A stretch of DNA of 64,000 bases from Caldilineae bacterium (GTDB taxonomy: Bacteria > Chloroflexota > Anaerolineae > JAAEKA01): NCBI GenBank assembly GCA_020634555.1, contig JACKBK010000007.1, positions 1 through 64,000 of the forward strand, written 5' to 3'. Under the pieces are notes generated by a model. The model searched no databases, was not told where the DNA came from, and worked only from the letters and a program-made list of their open reading frames with translations. The position numbers and the translations under genes are program-made. Below, one piece after another: positions 30,001 through 39,081 of the stretch. The stretch's first letter is position 1. Every line of letters begins with the position of its first letter.

Positions 30001-30072
30001 GTCCTCGCGGTAGGACGCGGGAATCTCGTAGAGGTAGGGACTGAGCTGCTTGATAGCACTGCGGTGGATCAT
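27064..30072 (-). CDS. rtcB: RNA-splicing ligase RtcB interrupted by an intein
   Basis: RtcB joins 2',3'-cyclic phosphate (or 3'-phosphate) and 5'-OH RNA ends with Mn2+ and GTP. The extein parts together make about 484 residues, the normal length. Visible motifs: [21 protein letters not shown] directly followed after the intein by [28 protein letters not shown], and the C-terminal [12 protein letters not shown] that contains the guanylylated His. The intein occupies residues 102-619 counted from the ATG at 30072 (GGAG five bases upstream; a GTG two codons earlier is less likely). No archease is next to it. Correct function requires splicing, since the intein splits the motif holding the Mn-binding Cys. 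Confidence 0.95.
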   Translation of the reverse strand: MIHRSAIKQLSPYLYEIPASYREDMRVPARIYADRELLAQIASDQSLEQLVNTATLPGIVKYALAMPDIHQGYGFSIGGVVATDPNEGGVVSPGGVGYDINCLIGATEVLHDLGYHRRIDDMAEDWAQAKLHCQNLAAGHEDDTAVVAYQRQTPRRPLLHLVTDAGDEVIATSDHPFWTPDGMVELGELRPGDRVGRYPFIGAPYEAPGTRVLVDATDIRRVLETLGKGTAGNASGQILNQLQKRNLLPLRADAPQTPRLWRLLGYLFGDGSLHFEGGSGKGVVWFYGDAEDLEAIRSDVAAVGFTPSAIYRRQRRHRIQTTYGQYEFEREETSFKVVGSAFAVLMAALGAPVGAKAGQDYSVPEKLLVAPRWHQRLFLAAYFGAELTMPRAFDEQNYNFPMPVLSLNKRAGFVASGRHFLEQIAEMLDGFGVETRPVSQRAEQLNSDDVRSHRLRLMFSSRPESLVNLWGSIGFDYNRKRQRAGMLAVEYLKRKQRVTEQRREAEAQAVAMQAAGVAPQQIFAGLVGEHVNRRFLQRSLYEGRQGTPRVSSRFEGFAQFCQRATVGIEDSGMVWATVESIQPTDAAVLQARSYDGYVYDFTVKHSDHNFVADGFVVSNCGVRLLASELEEAEVRPYLSDLATALYHRVPSGVGKSGFLNVSLEELDTVLMTGARWALTKGMARQDDLGHTEENGSMPGADPSKVSQRAKQRGHSQIGTLGAGNHFAELDVVDKIYYDEAAEAMGLYEGQVVVQIHCGSRGFGHQVCTDYVQSFQRVLQKYSIVLPDRQLVCAPVDSPEGRDYLSAMISAANYAWCNRQVLAHQIRLAFEDVLAGRVADWDLRQVYDIAHNMAKLEMHDVDGRQLRVCVHRKGATRAFGPGNAVLPDDYRAVGQPVLVPGSMGTASWVLVGTEGSMSQTFGSTCHGAGRTMSRSRAKKEVRGSDLKQRLEARGISVRAGSLAGLAEEAPVAYKDVDNVVDVVDGAGIARKVARLRPIGVVKG
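28216..29769 (-). mobile_element. Intein with LAGLIDADG homing endonuclease inside rtcB
   Basis: A 518-residue intein from Cys (CLIGATEV) to Asn (FVVSN), inserted exactly between Asn and Cys of the RtcB motif GYDIN/CGVR. Splicing block B is ATSDHPFW, and blocks F/G are [20 protein letters not shown] then SN. The endonuclease part has two LAGLIDADG-like helices, [11 protein letters not shown] and [11 protein letters not shown]. The downstream +1 residue is the essential RtcB cysteine. Boundaries were located by codon counting from both ends. Confidence 0.92.
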
Positions 30073-30115
30073 GAACACTCCAAGGATATGCTAACCGGCG
30101 AAACGGGTGATTGCC

Positions 30116-30177
30116 AGAAACCGGGTATCTGAGTCGACGAATCAAACCCATCGTCAATACTCAGATACCCGGTTTCT
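30116..30177 (-). terminator. Hairpin between the LVIVD protein gene and rtcB
   Basis: AGAAACCGGGTATCTGAGT (30116-30134) pairs perfectly with the 19 bases at 30159-30177. It lies 12 bases past the LVIVD stop. No T tract follows on the minus strand, so it may be an attenuator or a mobile hairpin. Confidence 0.55.
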
Positions 30178-30188
30178 TTGTACACAGA

Positions 30189-33071
30189 TCAGAACCGTAG
30201 AATTTCCGGCAGCCAGATATGCCAGGGATCAAGCGGCTCCGCGTGGCGCAACACATACAATCCACAACCGGTATCGGCCACGTACACAGAACCGTCTGCT
30301 ACTGCCACATCCGCTGCCCAGCACGGCATGGTGTAGTAGTCACTCTCCACAGGCGCGCTCGGATCACTGATATCGAAAGTCATCACACCACCTCCAGAAG
30401 TGATGTAAGCGAACGGCCCTTCAACTGCGATGCTCTTATCAACCGTTTCAGTGAAATCCGCTAAAAATGTAGGTGTATCGGGAATGCTCACGTCGATAAT
30501 CCGAAGGCCGTACCGATAAACGATATACGCATAGTTGCCCTCGACAGCAACTCCCCACGCTGCTGTGTGCAAGTTGTAGAATTTGACCTCTACCGGCGCC
30601 GCAGGATCGCTGATGTCAATGATTCGCAGTCCACCGGCAAGCCCGGTCCGCCAATGGCTTGCAGCTTCGGCAACATAGGCATACCCACCGTCCACGACGA
30701 TGCTGCGGCCTTCCAGCGTTTCGGATGCCCAGAACAACTGGACACTACCGACCTCCAGCGGGTTCTGCCGATCGGTCACATCCATTACATGCAGGCCGTA
30801 GCTATCGACCAGATACAGATAGGTACCGGCCACAGCCACATCATAAGAATAGAGATCGGGAAATGCCTGTCCGACCTCCGCGGGCGTGGCAGGCTGCGTC
30901 ACATCGAGAATCCGTAGTTTAGGAAAGGAACTGGCAAGATAAACATAGCCATCGGCAGCATCCAGGTCGTTCAATTGCCAATCCTCGGCCAGTGAGCCAA
31001 CTCCGACCGGTGCTACTGGATTTGTCACATCAATCACTGTGAACCCACCGCTATCGTCGACTGTGTAGGCGTATTGATCCGCCAACGCCACGCGGTCAGC
31101 CGATACACCCGGCGGCACATAACGGCCCACGCTGACCAGCGGAGCAACCAATGTCCTCATATCCAGTACGTGCAATCCGTTTGTTGCAGCAACATAGGCA
31201 TACCCTTCGTCCAGCGCAATGTCATATCCATCTCCTAACTGTGGCACGTAGGAAGCAACCAAAACCAGTGCGGCCGGATCACTGATGTCAACGGCTTTCA
31301 GGATGTTTTGCCCGGCAAGATAAGCATAGTCGTCGGTTACCGCTACTCCCTTTGCGTAATCTGCTGCAACATAGCTCACCTGAGTCATAGATACTGGGTT
31401 CGTCACATCGATGACATGCAAACCATCATCGCTGGCAACATAGGCATATCCATCGGCAACCGCTACATCACGGGGGACTCGCACCAAAGAGTAATCCCCA
31501 GATCTGAAGGGCCCGGCCGGATTGCTGACGTTAACAACCTCCAGCCCTCCCAAATAGCCGTATGCGCCATAGACGATATATGCATAGTCTCCCACTACTG
31601 CAACACCAATAGCACTGTCCGTGCCGGCGTGATAGGCGATTTGTAAAGGCATTGTGGGGTCGGTCACGTCAAGTATCCGCAACCCCTCACCTTCAGCAAG
31701 ATAAGCATAGGAGCCTGAAACAGCCACATCACGGGTAACCGACGGCGTGTCAAAGTATCCCAGTTCGAACGGCTCATTCGGGTCTGAGACATCGATGATC
31801 CGCACACCGTAGTTGGCGTTAGCTACATAAGCTAAGGATCCTGCCAGCGTCACAGCCATCGCAGTTCCCGGAGTATCGTGCGTTGCAACCTCGACTGGTG
31901 AAATTGGGTCTGTTACATCGAATATCTTGAGTTGGCGTCCGGTAGCCGCATAAGCATAGTTCCCGTCCACCGCCACTCCTTTGACTGGGTCAGGTGTCGA
32001 GTGATATCCAACCCCCAGAATCGACGCTGGATCGGGTCCCCGAATCACCTCCACAATCCCTTCAGGAGTGACAACATAAACCAACTCATCTGCAACGGCT
32101 AAATCCAGGGCAGCATAGGCCATTTCGAAGACGCCAAGCTGCACCGGCATCGCCGGATTTGACACATTGATGACAGACACTCCGTTGCCACCCACCACAT
32201 AAACATACCCTCCTATCGCGGCCACATGCCAGGTATTACCCAGCGTGCGATAGCTGCCGACTTCAACAGGCACAGCCGGATCTGTCACATCCAGCACCAC
32301 CATTTTTAGGTTGGACCCCGTGACCACGTAGGCATAATTGCCAATAACCGACACATCTGGAATTCGCTCGTATCCCTGATACTGGCCAATTTCGACCAGC
32401 GCGGTGGGGTCTGCCACGTCGAACATCTGGAGACCGCCGCGATTCGCAGCAACATAAGCGATATCGTCCACCACTGTCACCGAGGCTCCGCCGTCCGGTC
32501 CGGCAATAGCGCAATCGCCGATTTTGACCGGTGCGACAGGATCTGTTAAGTCAAATACTGACAGCCCAGCGCTTGTGATGGCATACAAAGTCTGACCTAC
32601 GAGAGCCAAATCCCCTATCCAGTCCCCGGGTCCAGTGACGAACCCGGCTTCGACCGGTGTGGCCGGATCAATGACATCGATGATCCGCAGCCCATCATGG
32701 CCGACAGCTGCGTAAACGTAACGTCCGGCTGGCGCAATGTGTTGCACCATGCCAGGAATAGTGTCTGTTTGTCCCACGAGGCTTGGGTAAGCAGGATCTG
32801 CCAGACTTAGAACCGCGAATCGGAGACCTATGCCGGCATACATCCACTCTCCTTCCACCGCAATCGTCGTAACCGACCCACCGATCTGGCCAACTATCTC
32901 AAGGTTGGGTGAAGGGGTCTGCGACTGAACGTTTGATGGACCGGAGTAAACAGGACTGAACAGCGATTCGTAGCTGTTGTTGGTTGATAGCTGGTCAGCC
33001 CGAAGGCCAGCCCCCAATGAGGACATCGCCACAAGAGTGAAAACACACAGAGACGCAAGCCAGTGCACCAT
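30189..33071 (-). CDS. Secreted LVIVD-repeat propeller protein
   Basis: A 960-residue exported protein. A signal peptide (MVHWLASLCVFTLVAMSSLG) is followed by a Ser/Pro linker and about twenty LVIVD-type repeats of roughly 42 residues, each with a pattern like YAYVAxxxGLxVIDVTDPxxPxxVG, predicted to build one or more beta-propellers on the cell surface. There are no catalytic motifs. The C-terminus ends WHIWLPEILRF. AGGAGGG lies nine bases before the ATG. Ligand or role is unknown; surface adhesion or structural use is plausible. Confidence 0.88.
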   Translation of the reverse strand: MVHWLASLCVFTLVAMSSLGAGLRADQLSTNNSYESLFSPVYSGPSNVQSQTPSPNLEIVGQIGGSVTTIAVEGEWMYAGIGLRFAVLSLADPAYPSLVGQTDTIPGMVQHIAPAGRYVYAAVGHDGLRIIDVIDPATPVEAGFVTGPGDWIGDLALVGQTLYAITSAGLSVFDLTDPVAPVKIGDCAIAGPDGGASVTVVDDIAYVAANRGGLQMFDVADPTALVEIGQYQGYERIPDVSVIGNYAYVVTGSNLKMVVLDVTDPAVPVEVGSYRTLGNTWHVAAIGGYVYVVGGNGVSVINVSNPAMPVQLGVFEMAYAALDLAVADELVYVVTPEGIVEVIRGPDPASILGVGYHSTPDPVKGVAVDGNYAYAATGRQLKIFDVTDPISPVEVATHDTPGTAMAVTLAGSLAYVANANYGVRIIDVSDPNEPFELGYFDTPSVTRDVAVSGSYAYLAEGEGLRILDVTDPTMPLQIAYHAGTDSAIGVAVVGDYAYIVYGAYGYLGGLEVVNVSNPAGPFRSGDYSLVRVPRDVAVADGYAYVASDDGLHVIDVTNPVSMTQVSYVAADYAKGVAVTDDYAYLAGQNILKAVDISDPAALVLVASYVPQLGDGYDIALDEGYAYVAATNGLHVLDMRTLVAPLVSVGRYVPPGVSADRVALADQYAYTVDDSGGFTVIDVTNPVAPVGVGSLAEDWQLNDLDAADGYVYLASSFPKLRILDVTQPATPAEVGQAFPDLYSYDVAVAGTYLYLVDSYGLHVMDVTDRQNPLEVGSVQLFWASETLEGRSIVVDGGYAYVAEAASHWRTGLAGGLRIIDISDPAAPVEVKFYNLHTAAWGVAVEGNYAYIVYRYGLRIIDVSIPDTPTFLADFTETVDKSIAVEGPFAYITSGGGVMTFDISDPSAPVESDYYTMPCWAADVAVADGSVYVADTGCGLYVLRHAEPLDPWHIWLPEILRF

Positions 33072-33374
33072 GATTTGGATCCCTCCTGTTGCATGGTTGA
33101 AGTTGATGGCAAGCAGGCGCCTGCCATTTGATCAGATTTTCACATCAAATCACACTTATCTCCAAATTCGGCGTCACCGCAGAAATATTGCACCAACGCT
33201 CTCGGTCGGCGTAGCCGGCGTACACCTCGTGCCAGGAGACCACCTCCCGCTCGCCGTGGCACCAGGGAAAAGCTGGCTGGATCGACAGGAACCTTCAAAA
33301 CGTGTTGCTGATAGACCTAGTCGCCAGAACGCCCTTTGTTTTCAAACGTCATGCCTTACCTCGTGAAACAGGAA
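33072..33374. other. Intergenic region, about 300 bases
   Basis: No gene, RNA or clear promoter seen. It contains only the ribosome binding site of the LVIVD gene at its left edge. Confidence 0.5.
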
Positions 33375-34205
33375 CTATGGATTACCTGACTGCTCGCGCA
33401 CAGCCGCATACGCATCAAATTCCTGCCCGATGAATTCCAGCAACGCCTGCGCAAAGCCCTCAGTGCGCTCCAGCATCGGGCTGTGCCCGCACCCCCGGAA
33501 GACTTCCAGGTTGTTGGCGCCGGGGATCGACAGCAACAGTTGGTTTTGCGCCGGGCGTTCGACGAACTGGTCGCGGTCTCCCCACATCAGCAGCACCGGG
33601 AGCAGCAGCCGGCTGCGCAGTTCGCGGTCCAACCGCCACTCCTCCAGCGCCCTGGCGGTCTCGGTAAAAGCTATCGGCGCCTGGCCTGCCGCGTCAGCCA
33701 CCAACTGTTGAAAAAGAGCGTCGGGCGGACGCGCCGGCATCACGCTGGCGAGGGCTTGCGCCAGCAGCGCGCGGTCGCCGCGCATCTGCGCCAGCAGCTC
33801 GTAACCTTCCGGCGGAGTCGGCGTGCCCTCGGGCGAAGGCGTACTGACCAGTGTCAGCGAGCGCAGAAGGTACGCGTGCTCGACAGCGTAGGTCAGTGCG
33901 ATTGCCGCGCCCAGCGAGTGGCCGACCAGATGCACACCGGACAGCCCCAGTTCCTCAATCACAGCAGCAATGTCGCGCGCCTGTTGCTCGACCGCATAGC
34001 CGGCCGGATCCTCAGGCCGGTCGCTCCCGCCACAGCCGCGCAGGTCCACCAGGTAGGTAGTGAACGCATCGGGCGGCAGCAGCGCGGTGGCAGGCATCCA
34101 CCAGCGGCTGGTCGCAAAGCTGCCGTGGATAAGTAGTACCGGCTCAGGGCCTGCGCCCTGCCGCCTGATGTGGATGGAAACACCGTCTGTGGTCGTGATT
34201 CGCAT
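33375..34205 (-). CDS. Alpha/beta hydrolase 1
   Basis: A 276-residue alpha/beta-hydrolase-fold enzyme. Motifs: LLIHGSFATSRWW with the oxyanion-hole HGS, nucleophile elbow GHSLGAA, acid Asp in LMWGDRDQFVE, and catalytic His in FRGCGHSPMLER. The frame extends 25 residues upstream, but that extension is encoded by a GGTGACAG palindrome, so the start is set at ATG 34205. Last gene of the GTPase/kinase operon. Substrate unknown. Confidence 0.87.
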   Translation of the reverse strand: MRITTTDGVSIHIRRQGAGPEPVLLIHGSFATSRWWMPATALLPPDAFTTYLVDLRGCGGSDRPEDPAGYAVEQQARDIAAVIEELGLSGVHLVGHSLGAAIALTYAVEHAYLLRSLTLVSTPSPEGTPTPPEGYELLAQMRGDRALLAQALASVMPARPPDALFQQLVADAAGQAPIAFTETARALEEWRLDRELRSRLLLPVLLMWGDRDQFVERPAQNQLLLSIPGANNLEVFRGCGHSPMLERTEGFAQALLEFIGQEFDAYAAVREQSGNP

Positions 34206-34247
34206 GAAATTGCTTACCGGTTTTCTCACAAGGGACTGGTCAACTTG

Positions 34248-34282
34248 AGGTGACAGGCACTTTCGGAAAGTGCCTGTCACCT
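34248..34282. repeat. GGTGACAG-type palindrome, copy 2
   Basis: AGGTGACAGGCACTTTCGG and its complement form a perfect hairpin. It overlaps the first two bases of the stop codon complement of the hydrolase at 34281 and separates the two hydrolase genes. Confidence 0.8.
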
Positions 34283-35027
34283 ACACAGCGCCGTCAAGAA
34301 ACGATAACACCAGCTCGATAAACTGCTCAAGGGCCTCGCTGTGCGGCACATGCGCGGCTCCAGGAATGAGGTGCAACCGCCCGTTTACGACGCGGTCAGC
34401 GATCATCTCAACGTGTGCCAACGAGAAAAAAGGGTCGGCCGCGCCGTGAATGACTAGTACGGGGCAGGTCACGCTGGCCAATTCGTCGCTGACATCCCAG
34501 GACCAGAAGGCCGGGGCGAGCCAGCGCCTGGCCCAGCGCCTCACCACCGCCAGACCATGGTCGCCGTGGTCGCGCGCCAGGGCAGCTTGCATATCAGGTG
34601 ACCGCTCAATCTCCGCCGCTAATGTCCGCACGGCCTCGGGGCAACGCGGTGTTTCCACAGAGACGTGCGGCGCTTCGGCGATGACGCATCGGATGCGCTG
34701 CGGATGGCGAGCCGCGGCCAACAACGCCAGCGCCGCACCGTCGCTGTGGCCCAGCAACGCCGTCTGTTGGATACACAGTGTGTCCAGCAACGCGACCAGG
34801 TCCTCCACATCGCGGTCCAGGTAGTCCAGCGGCCAATCTGCCAGCCACGACGAGCGCCCAAATCCGGGCCGGTCGTACACCAACGTGCGATACCGGCCAG
34901 ATAGCGCCGGAACTATGTGCCGCCAGTTACGGCTGCTGGCGGTGGCGTGGTGCAGCAACGTGATCACCGGTCCGCTGCCGCAGTCTTCGTACCAAAGTTC
35001 CAGATCCCGAACGCGTGCGGTCGCCAT
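34281..35027 (-). CDS. Alpha/beta hydrolase 2
   Basis: A 248-residue alpha/beta hydrolase. Oxyanion region LLHHATASSRNW, nucleophile elbow GHSDGAA, acid Asp in VIHGAADPFF, and His in IPGAAHVPHSE. Its ATG overlaps the stop of the histidine kinase gene (TAATG). Substrate unknown. It is not obviously a paralogue of the neighbouring hydrolase beyond the fold. Confidence 0.87.
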   Translation of the reverse strand: MATARVRDLELWYEDCGSGPVITLLHHATASSRNWRHIVPALSGRYRTLVYDRPGFGRSSWLADWPLDYLDRDVEDLVALLDTLCIQQTALLGHSDGAALALLAAARHPQRIRCVIAEAPHVSVETPRCPEAVRTLAAEIERSPDMQAALARDHGDHGLAVVRRWARRWLAPAFWSWDVSDELASVTCPVLVIHGAADPFFSLAHVEMIADRVVNGRLHLIPGAAHVPHSEALEQFIELVLSFLDGAV

Positions 35028-36193
35028 TACGAGCCATCAGCCGCCAGAAAGGTGACGTGGAAGACGCTGCCTGCGCCCGGCGTGCTTTCAAACCAGAAGC
35101 GGCCGCCGTGCAACTCAACCAACGAACGTGTGATATAGAGGCCCAGCCCAACGCCCTTAGCGCTGATCTCCTTCGCGGATTTGGCGCGAAATAGCCAGGT
35201 GCCGATCTCCGGCTGGTCCTCCGGCGCGATGCCGACTCCTGTGTCGCTGACTGCCAGCCGAAGTTCGCTCAAGTCAGCAGAACAGCCAAGCGCGACCTGC
35301 ACAGTCCCGCCGCCGGGCGTGTATTTACGCGCATTGCTGAGCAGGTTGACAACGATCTGGGTAGCCCGCAGCTCGTCGAGCAGCGCCAAAGGCAGTGCCG
35401 GCTCGATCGACAGCGAGAGATCCAGGTTCGCCTGCTCAAAAAGCGGCCGTTGCTCCTCAACGATGGAAGCAACCAGCTCGCCCAGATCCAGCACATGCAA
35501 CACCAACTCCAACCGCCCGGACTCGATACGAGTCATGTCCAGGAGGTTGGCTGTAATCTGCAACAGCCGCTCGGCGCCGTCGCGGATGATGCCCAAACTC
35601 TGCAACTGACGGTTGTTCAACTCACCCACCACCCCCTGGGCCAGCAGATCGGCATAGCTGCTGATGACGGCCAACGGGGTGCGCAGTTCATGGGCAGCAA
35701 CCGACACGAAGACAGACTTCATGTCGGTGAGGCGATGCAGCTCTGCGTTGCTGGTTTGCAGATCAAGAACAGCACCCGCCAGACTGCGCTGCGCCAACAG
35801 CAGGTCGTTGCGGCTCTGCGTCAACCGCTGCCGGCTGATCCCCAGATCAGTCATATCCTCGAAGATGCAATACAGTTTGCTGCCCACACGGGCTGCATCG
35901 GAGTTGCCAGCCACAACTACCATGCGCACATACACAGTCAATCCTGCTTGATCCTCGCGCTCGATGAACTCGATGTGCAACGGGTCGACGCGCCCTGACA
36001 GGATAGCTTCAAGATCAGGCTCGCTGCCCACAAGCTCCGGCAAGACGTGAGGCAAAGGTTCGCCTAACCACCCGCCAGTCGGGCCGAGCAACCCCGTAGA
36101 ATCAACGATTGAAATTACGGTCAACGACTCGTCCGCCGCCACCCAGGCAACACGCCGGTTGGCCAGCAAGGTCTCAACGACTACCGATTCCAC
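35027..36193 (-). CDS. Soluble sensor histidine kinase
   Basis: A 388-residue cytoplasmic kinase. An N-terminal PAS-like domain (residues 10-125) precedes a coiled linker and a HisKA domain with phospho-acceptor His168 in VAAHELRTPLAVISSY, and an HATPase domain with N box VVNLLSNARKYTP, G1 DTGVGI and G2 GVGLGLYI. No membrane segment. GTG at 36193 lies 13 bases after the GTPase stop with AGGTGG in front; a TTG at 36229 would overlap the GTPase. No response regulator is adjacent. Cotranscribed with a Ras-like GTPase, suggesting a shared signalling module. Confidence 0.85.
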   Translation of the reverse strand: MESVVVETLLANRRVAWVAADESLTVISIVDSTGLLGPTGGWLGEPLPHVLPELVGSEPDLEAILSGRVDPLHIEFIEREDQAGLTVYVRMVVVAGNSDAARVGSKLYCIFEDMTDLGISRQRLTQSRNDLLLAQRSLAGAVLDLQTSNAELHRLTDMKSVFVSVAAHELRTPLAVISSYADLLAQGVVGELNNRQLQSLGIIRDGAERLLQITANLLDMTRIESGRLELVLHVLDLGELVASIVEEQRPLFEQANLDLSLSIEPALPLALLDELRATQIVVNLLSNARKYTPGGGTVQVALGCSADLSELRLAVSDTGVGIAPEDQPEIGTWLFRAKSAKEISAKGVGLGLYITRSLVELHGGRFWFESTPGAGSVFHVTFLAADGS

Positions 36194-36206
36194 CGTGCCA
36201 CCTGCC

Positions 36207-36740
36207 CTAGCTGACCACACGCTGGCCAAGCTGACGGAAGGCGTCTTCTACGTTGGCGCCGGTCAGCGCGCTGGTGGTGATAAAAGGCGCATCCAGGCTG
36301 CCAGCCAGCGCCCTCCCATCCAGCGTCGCCACGGCGATCCCGTTGTCGTTGCCACCAGCCGCGACCAGGTCCGACTTGTTGGCGACGATAACCACCGCGG
36401 CATTGGAATTGATCTGGAGAAGCTGGTCCGCGTAGTCGCCCAGACTGGCCAGCGTCTCGGTGCGGGTCAGGTCATACACCAGCAACGCGCCGGCCGCGCC
36501 GCGCAGGTAGGCGCGGCGCATTTGGCTGAACTCCTCGCTGCCGGCCAGGTCCCAAAGGATCATGGTCAGATCCGCGACACGATCTCCGCTGGCCACAGGC
36601 AGCAGCTTTCGGCTGACCTTGACGCCAATCGTGCTGAGGTAGCGGTCATCAAACGTGTCGTACACGAACCGGCGCACCAGGCTGGTCTTGCCGACAGCGA
36701 AATCACCCAACATGCAGATTTTCTTGCTTAGCGTTTCCAC
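36207..36740 (-). CDS. Ras/Rab-like small GTPase
   Basis: A 177-residue GTP-binding protein resembling eukaryotic Rab more than MglA. G1 GDFAVGKT (12-19), G2 Thr37 in YLSTIGV, G3 WDLAGSEE (63-70), G4 NKSD (121-124), G5 TTSALTG. The catalytic Gln of the usual DTAGQ is replaced by Ser, implying slow intrinsic hydrolysis and the need for a partner. Start at GTG 36740; an ATG at 36806 is possible but gives an unlikely N-terminus. Neighbours are a roadblock/longin-like membrane protein and a kinase. Confidence 0.88.
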   Translation of the reverse strand: METLSKKICMLGDFAVGKTSLVRRFVYDTFDDRYLSTIGVKVSRKLLPVASGDRVADLTMILWDLAGSEEFSQMRRAYLRGAAGALLVYDLTRTETLASLGDYADQLLQINSNAAVVIVANKSDLVAAGGNDNGIAVATLDGRALAGSLDAPFITTSALTGANVEDAFRQLGQRVVS

Positions 36741-36846
36741 GGGTTGCCGAATTCCTTGCTGCTCGCCTGTTTGACTGCTTCCACAAGCACAGATGAGCCG
36801 CGTCATTGTATCGCAGACGCGAGGGGTTCCCAAACTGCTGACGGTC

Positions 36847-38235
36847 CTACGGCGCTGGCGTTGGCGTCGTTGTCTCACCCACCAGCACGTACAGGGACGA
36901 CACCCAACCGGTTGTCCCGTCCTCCACACAACAGACGTTCAGCCAGCCGCTGTCATCGCTGGCGCCAAGAATCGTAAATGGGTAGTCGGGGGCGACCGTC
37001 AAGATGATGGGAAAGTCGAGACCGGGGCCAGTGCGCACGTTCAACCGCACGTTGTCCACAAACCCGCCGCGGGTCGGCGTCGGCGTAACGGTAGGTGTTG
37101 GCGACGCTGTCGGTGTTGCGGTTGGTGTGGCGGTGGGAGTGGTCGTAGCAGTCGGCGTCGGTGTGGATGTCGGCGTCGGCGTGAGCGTCGCGGTAGGCAG
37201 GAGAGTTGACGTCGGCGCGACGACGATGATGAAAGTGGGAATCTGCGGGCTGCGCCGGTCCAGACGTTGGATCAACAGCCAGCCGGCCAGGCAGGCCAGC
37301 AGCGAACAGACGATCAGCATCGCCCCCGCGCCGGCCAGCACGCGCTTTTGGCCGCTTGACAAACCAGGAATTGCCTGCGTGTTTGACAGCGCTGCCAGCC
37401 CGGCCAGCATGGGTTCGACGCTGACGAAGGGAGAGGCATCGCCGTTGTAATCACGCAGAAAAAGACGATAGTGGTTCTCGACATCGATCACCACATCGCG
37501 CATGGCCGCCCGAAAACCGGCCGGCTCCACACCGTCCATCACCACAGCCAGGTAGACGTGTTGGGCAGCCTCGATGAGAATGCGTCGTCCCCCGTATTCA
37601 ATGGAGTCTAGTTGGCCCTGCTCACCGCGGCCGAAGGCATCCGATGCAAAGTCGCGGATGGCTGTCAACATGCCGCTGACGAGGTCGCGGTCGGAAGCTG
37701 CGTTGCCGCTGGCGCTGACATGGCGCAACAGCAACCCCGTCTCGCGATGGATGAGAAACACCTCCTCCACATCGAAAGGCAGGGCATCGCGCAGAGCCAA
37801 CTCCGACGACGAAACACCACTGGCCTGCGCCCGCATCCGCCGCCACACCGCCCCCGGCGAGAAGCTCGTGCGCACCCGCGAATCGACAGTCCTCGCCAGG
37901 TCTTGCACCGCCTCAGTAACCGCCCGCACCACCGTGGAGCCAATGATCGGGTAGAGCGCCTCGACCATCTCCTCCTTGTTCTGGTCGATGGCGTTGCGCA
38001 GGGCGTCGTCCAGTGAGGGCGCGATGATAGCCGACATCGCGTCCTGGTCGCCCAGAGTGTCGCGCAGATCATCGACGTCGACGCGCAGCGACCCGATCGC
38101 ACCCTGTTCCTCTCCCAGGAGAAGGGTGCGCAGCTCATTGAAGACTTCGCCGGAGGCGTGTTCCGGCGTGTGAAACGGCTCTGGCGTTCCTGATGTTGTT
38201 GGCTCGCCCGCGTTGGGTTCTGCCATCCCGGACAT
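36847..38235 (-). CDS. Membrane protein with roadblock/longin-like region and C-terminal SH3 domain
   Basis: A 462-residue protein. Residues 40-150 are helical (MVEALYPIIGSTVVRAVTEA), a region I know in front of OmpA-like domains in other phyla. Residues 155-260 (VEEVFLIHRETGLLLRHVSA, then ILIEAAQHVYLAVVMDG) look like a roadblock/longin-type alpha/beta domain of the sort that regulates small GTPases. One membrane span (299-322), a Thr/Pro-rich linker (341-395) and a bacterial SH3 domain (398-455, LNVRTGPGLDFP, GWVSSLYV) follow. The SH3 end would be outside. It begins four bases after the coiled-coil gene and precedes the GTPase. The roadblock assignment is inference. Confidence 0.72.
   Translation of the reverse strand: MSGMAEPNAGEPTTSGTPEPFHTPEHASGEVFNELRTLLLGEEQGAIGSLRVDVDDLRDTLGDQDAMSAIIAPSLDDALRNAIDQNKEEMVEALYPIIGSTVVRAVTEAVQDLARTVDSRVRTSFSPGAVWRRMRAQASGVSSSELALRDALPFDVEEVFLIHRETGLLLRHVSASGNAASDRDLVSGMLTAIRDFASDAFGRGEQGQLDSIEYGGRRILIEAAQHVYLAVVMDGVEPAGFRAAMRDVVIDVENHYRLFLRDYNGDASPFVSVEPMLAGLAALSNTQAIPGLSSGQKRVLAGAGAMLIVCSLLACLAGWLLIQRLDRRSPQIPTFIIVVAPTSTLLPTATLTPTPTSTPTPTATTTPTATPTATPTASPTPTVTPTPTRGGFVDNVRLNVRTGPGLDFPIILTVAPDYPFTILGASDDSGWLNVCCVEDGTTGWVSSLYVLVGETTTPTPAP
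37075..37205 (-). repeat. Low-complexity Thr/Pro-coding repeat
   Basis: Degenerate GTCGGCGTxGGxGT-type words on the plus strand encode the TPTPT-rich linker between membrane span and SH3 domain. Confidence 0.7.
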
Positions 38236-38239
38236 GGGA

Positions 38240-38866
38240 CTACTTGGAACTGTTTCCCAAGCCAGCCAGCAGATCGTCGAGCCCGATTGCGGTCCCGCCT
38301 GTGGAAAGTTGGTTGCCGATCTCGATCAACATCTGTCCCAGGGAGCGGCGATCTGTTTTCTCGTCGGTCAGGCGATCAACCAGGTCGCGCAGTTCCTTGC
38401 GCAGATCGTCGTCCGCCTGGCGCATCTCCTTCTGTAGACTTTGCAGCTTCTTGGTGGTGCTGCTGTCCAGCGATGCGATGCTGCGGTCGAGGCGTTCGGC
38501 TTCCTGCTTGAGATGGTCGGACTGGCTGGCACCTTGCGCGTCCAGCTTGCTGCCTAGTTCCGCCAGGCGGCTGTCAACGCGACTACTTTCCTCCGCCAGG
38601 CGCGCCGCGCTGCGTTGGTCCTGGTCAGAAAGATTGTTGGTCAACCGCTGAACCTGCTGATCGAGATTGCGCGACTGGCTGTCAGCTTGCTCATGCAGTT
38701 GATCGGTGAGCTTCTCGATATCCAATCGCAGGCGCTCAAGGTCGCGCGCGGTCTGCTGAAACCGCTGGTCGTACTCGCGGATATGCGGTCCCAACAGGAT
38801 GTCGCGAATGCGAGCGATCTCCTGGGCATTGGCCGGCGATGTCTCGGTGGTGGATTTCGCTGCCAT
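38240..38866 (-). CDS. Coiled-coil protein, first gene of the GTPase operon
   Basis: A 208-residue acidic, almost entirely helical protein with heptad repeats from about residue 35 to 165 (ERLRLDIEKLTDQLHEQADS). The N-terminus contains IRDILLGPHIREYDQRFQQT, a motif I associate with proteins encoded beside OmpA/GTPase-type genes. The C-terminal 35 residues (DRRSLGQMLIEIGNQL) look like a small partner-binding helix pair. No membrane segment. It may be a scaffold for the downstream GTPase module. Confidence 0.72.
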   Translation of the reverse strand: MAAKSTTETSPANAQEIARIRDILLGPHIREYDQRFQQTARDLERLRLDIEKLTDQLHEQADSQSRNLDQQVQRLTNNLSDQDQRSAARLAEESSRVDSRLAELGSKLDAQGASQSDHLKQEAERLDRSIASLDSSTTKKLQSLQKEMRQADDDLRKELRDLVDRLTDEKTDRRSLGQMLIEIGNQLSTGGTAIGLDDLLAGLGNSSK

Positions 38867-38918
38867 TGAGTACTCCTTCCATGGACGTGGAATAACTTTT
38901 CAGCCCGTGTCGTCGCTG

Positions 38919-39006
38919 AGACTTCGGAAGTCGCCGCACAACTTCAAAAGGTGCATCATTCGATCCAGAGGTGCTTCGTTCCTGGAGCCGGCGACTTCCG
39001 AAGTCT
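38919..39006. repeat. Long-spaced inverted repeat, 18-base arms
   Basis: AGACTTCGGAAGTCGCCG (38919-38936) and its perfect complement (38989-39006) flank a 52-base spacer. It fills the gap between the thiolase stop and the coiled-coil gene. The word CTTCCGAAGTCT recurs at 53863-53874. Confidence 0.7.
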
Positions 39007-39081
39007 GGGCTGAGTAGTTCCGATATGGATAAGATGAAACAGTCTTGCCACGAAGTGGACTTACCAAGTTTCGTTGTAGTG

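Noticed and set aside
33375..34280. Longer start for alpha/beta hydrolase 1
   Set aside because: The extra 25 residues begin MTGTFRKCLSP, which is translation of the GGTGACAG palindrome; another palindrome copy gives the same peptide near 57300.
37075..37205. Possible CRISPR or tandem repeat array
   Set aside because: Units are short, irregular and in frame; they simply encode a Thr/Pro-rich linker.
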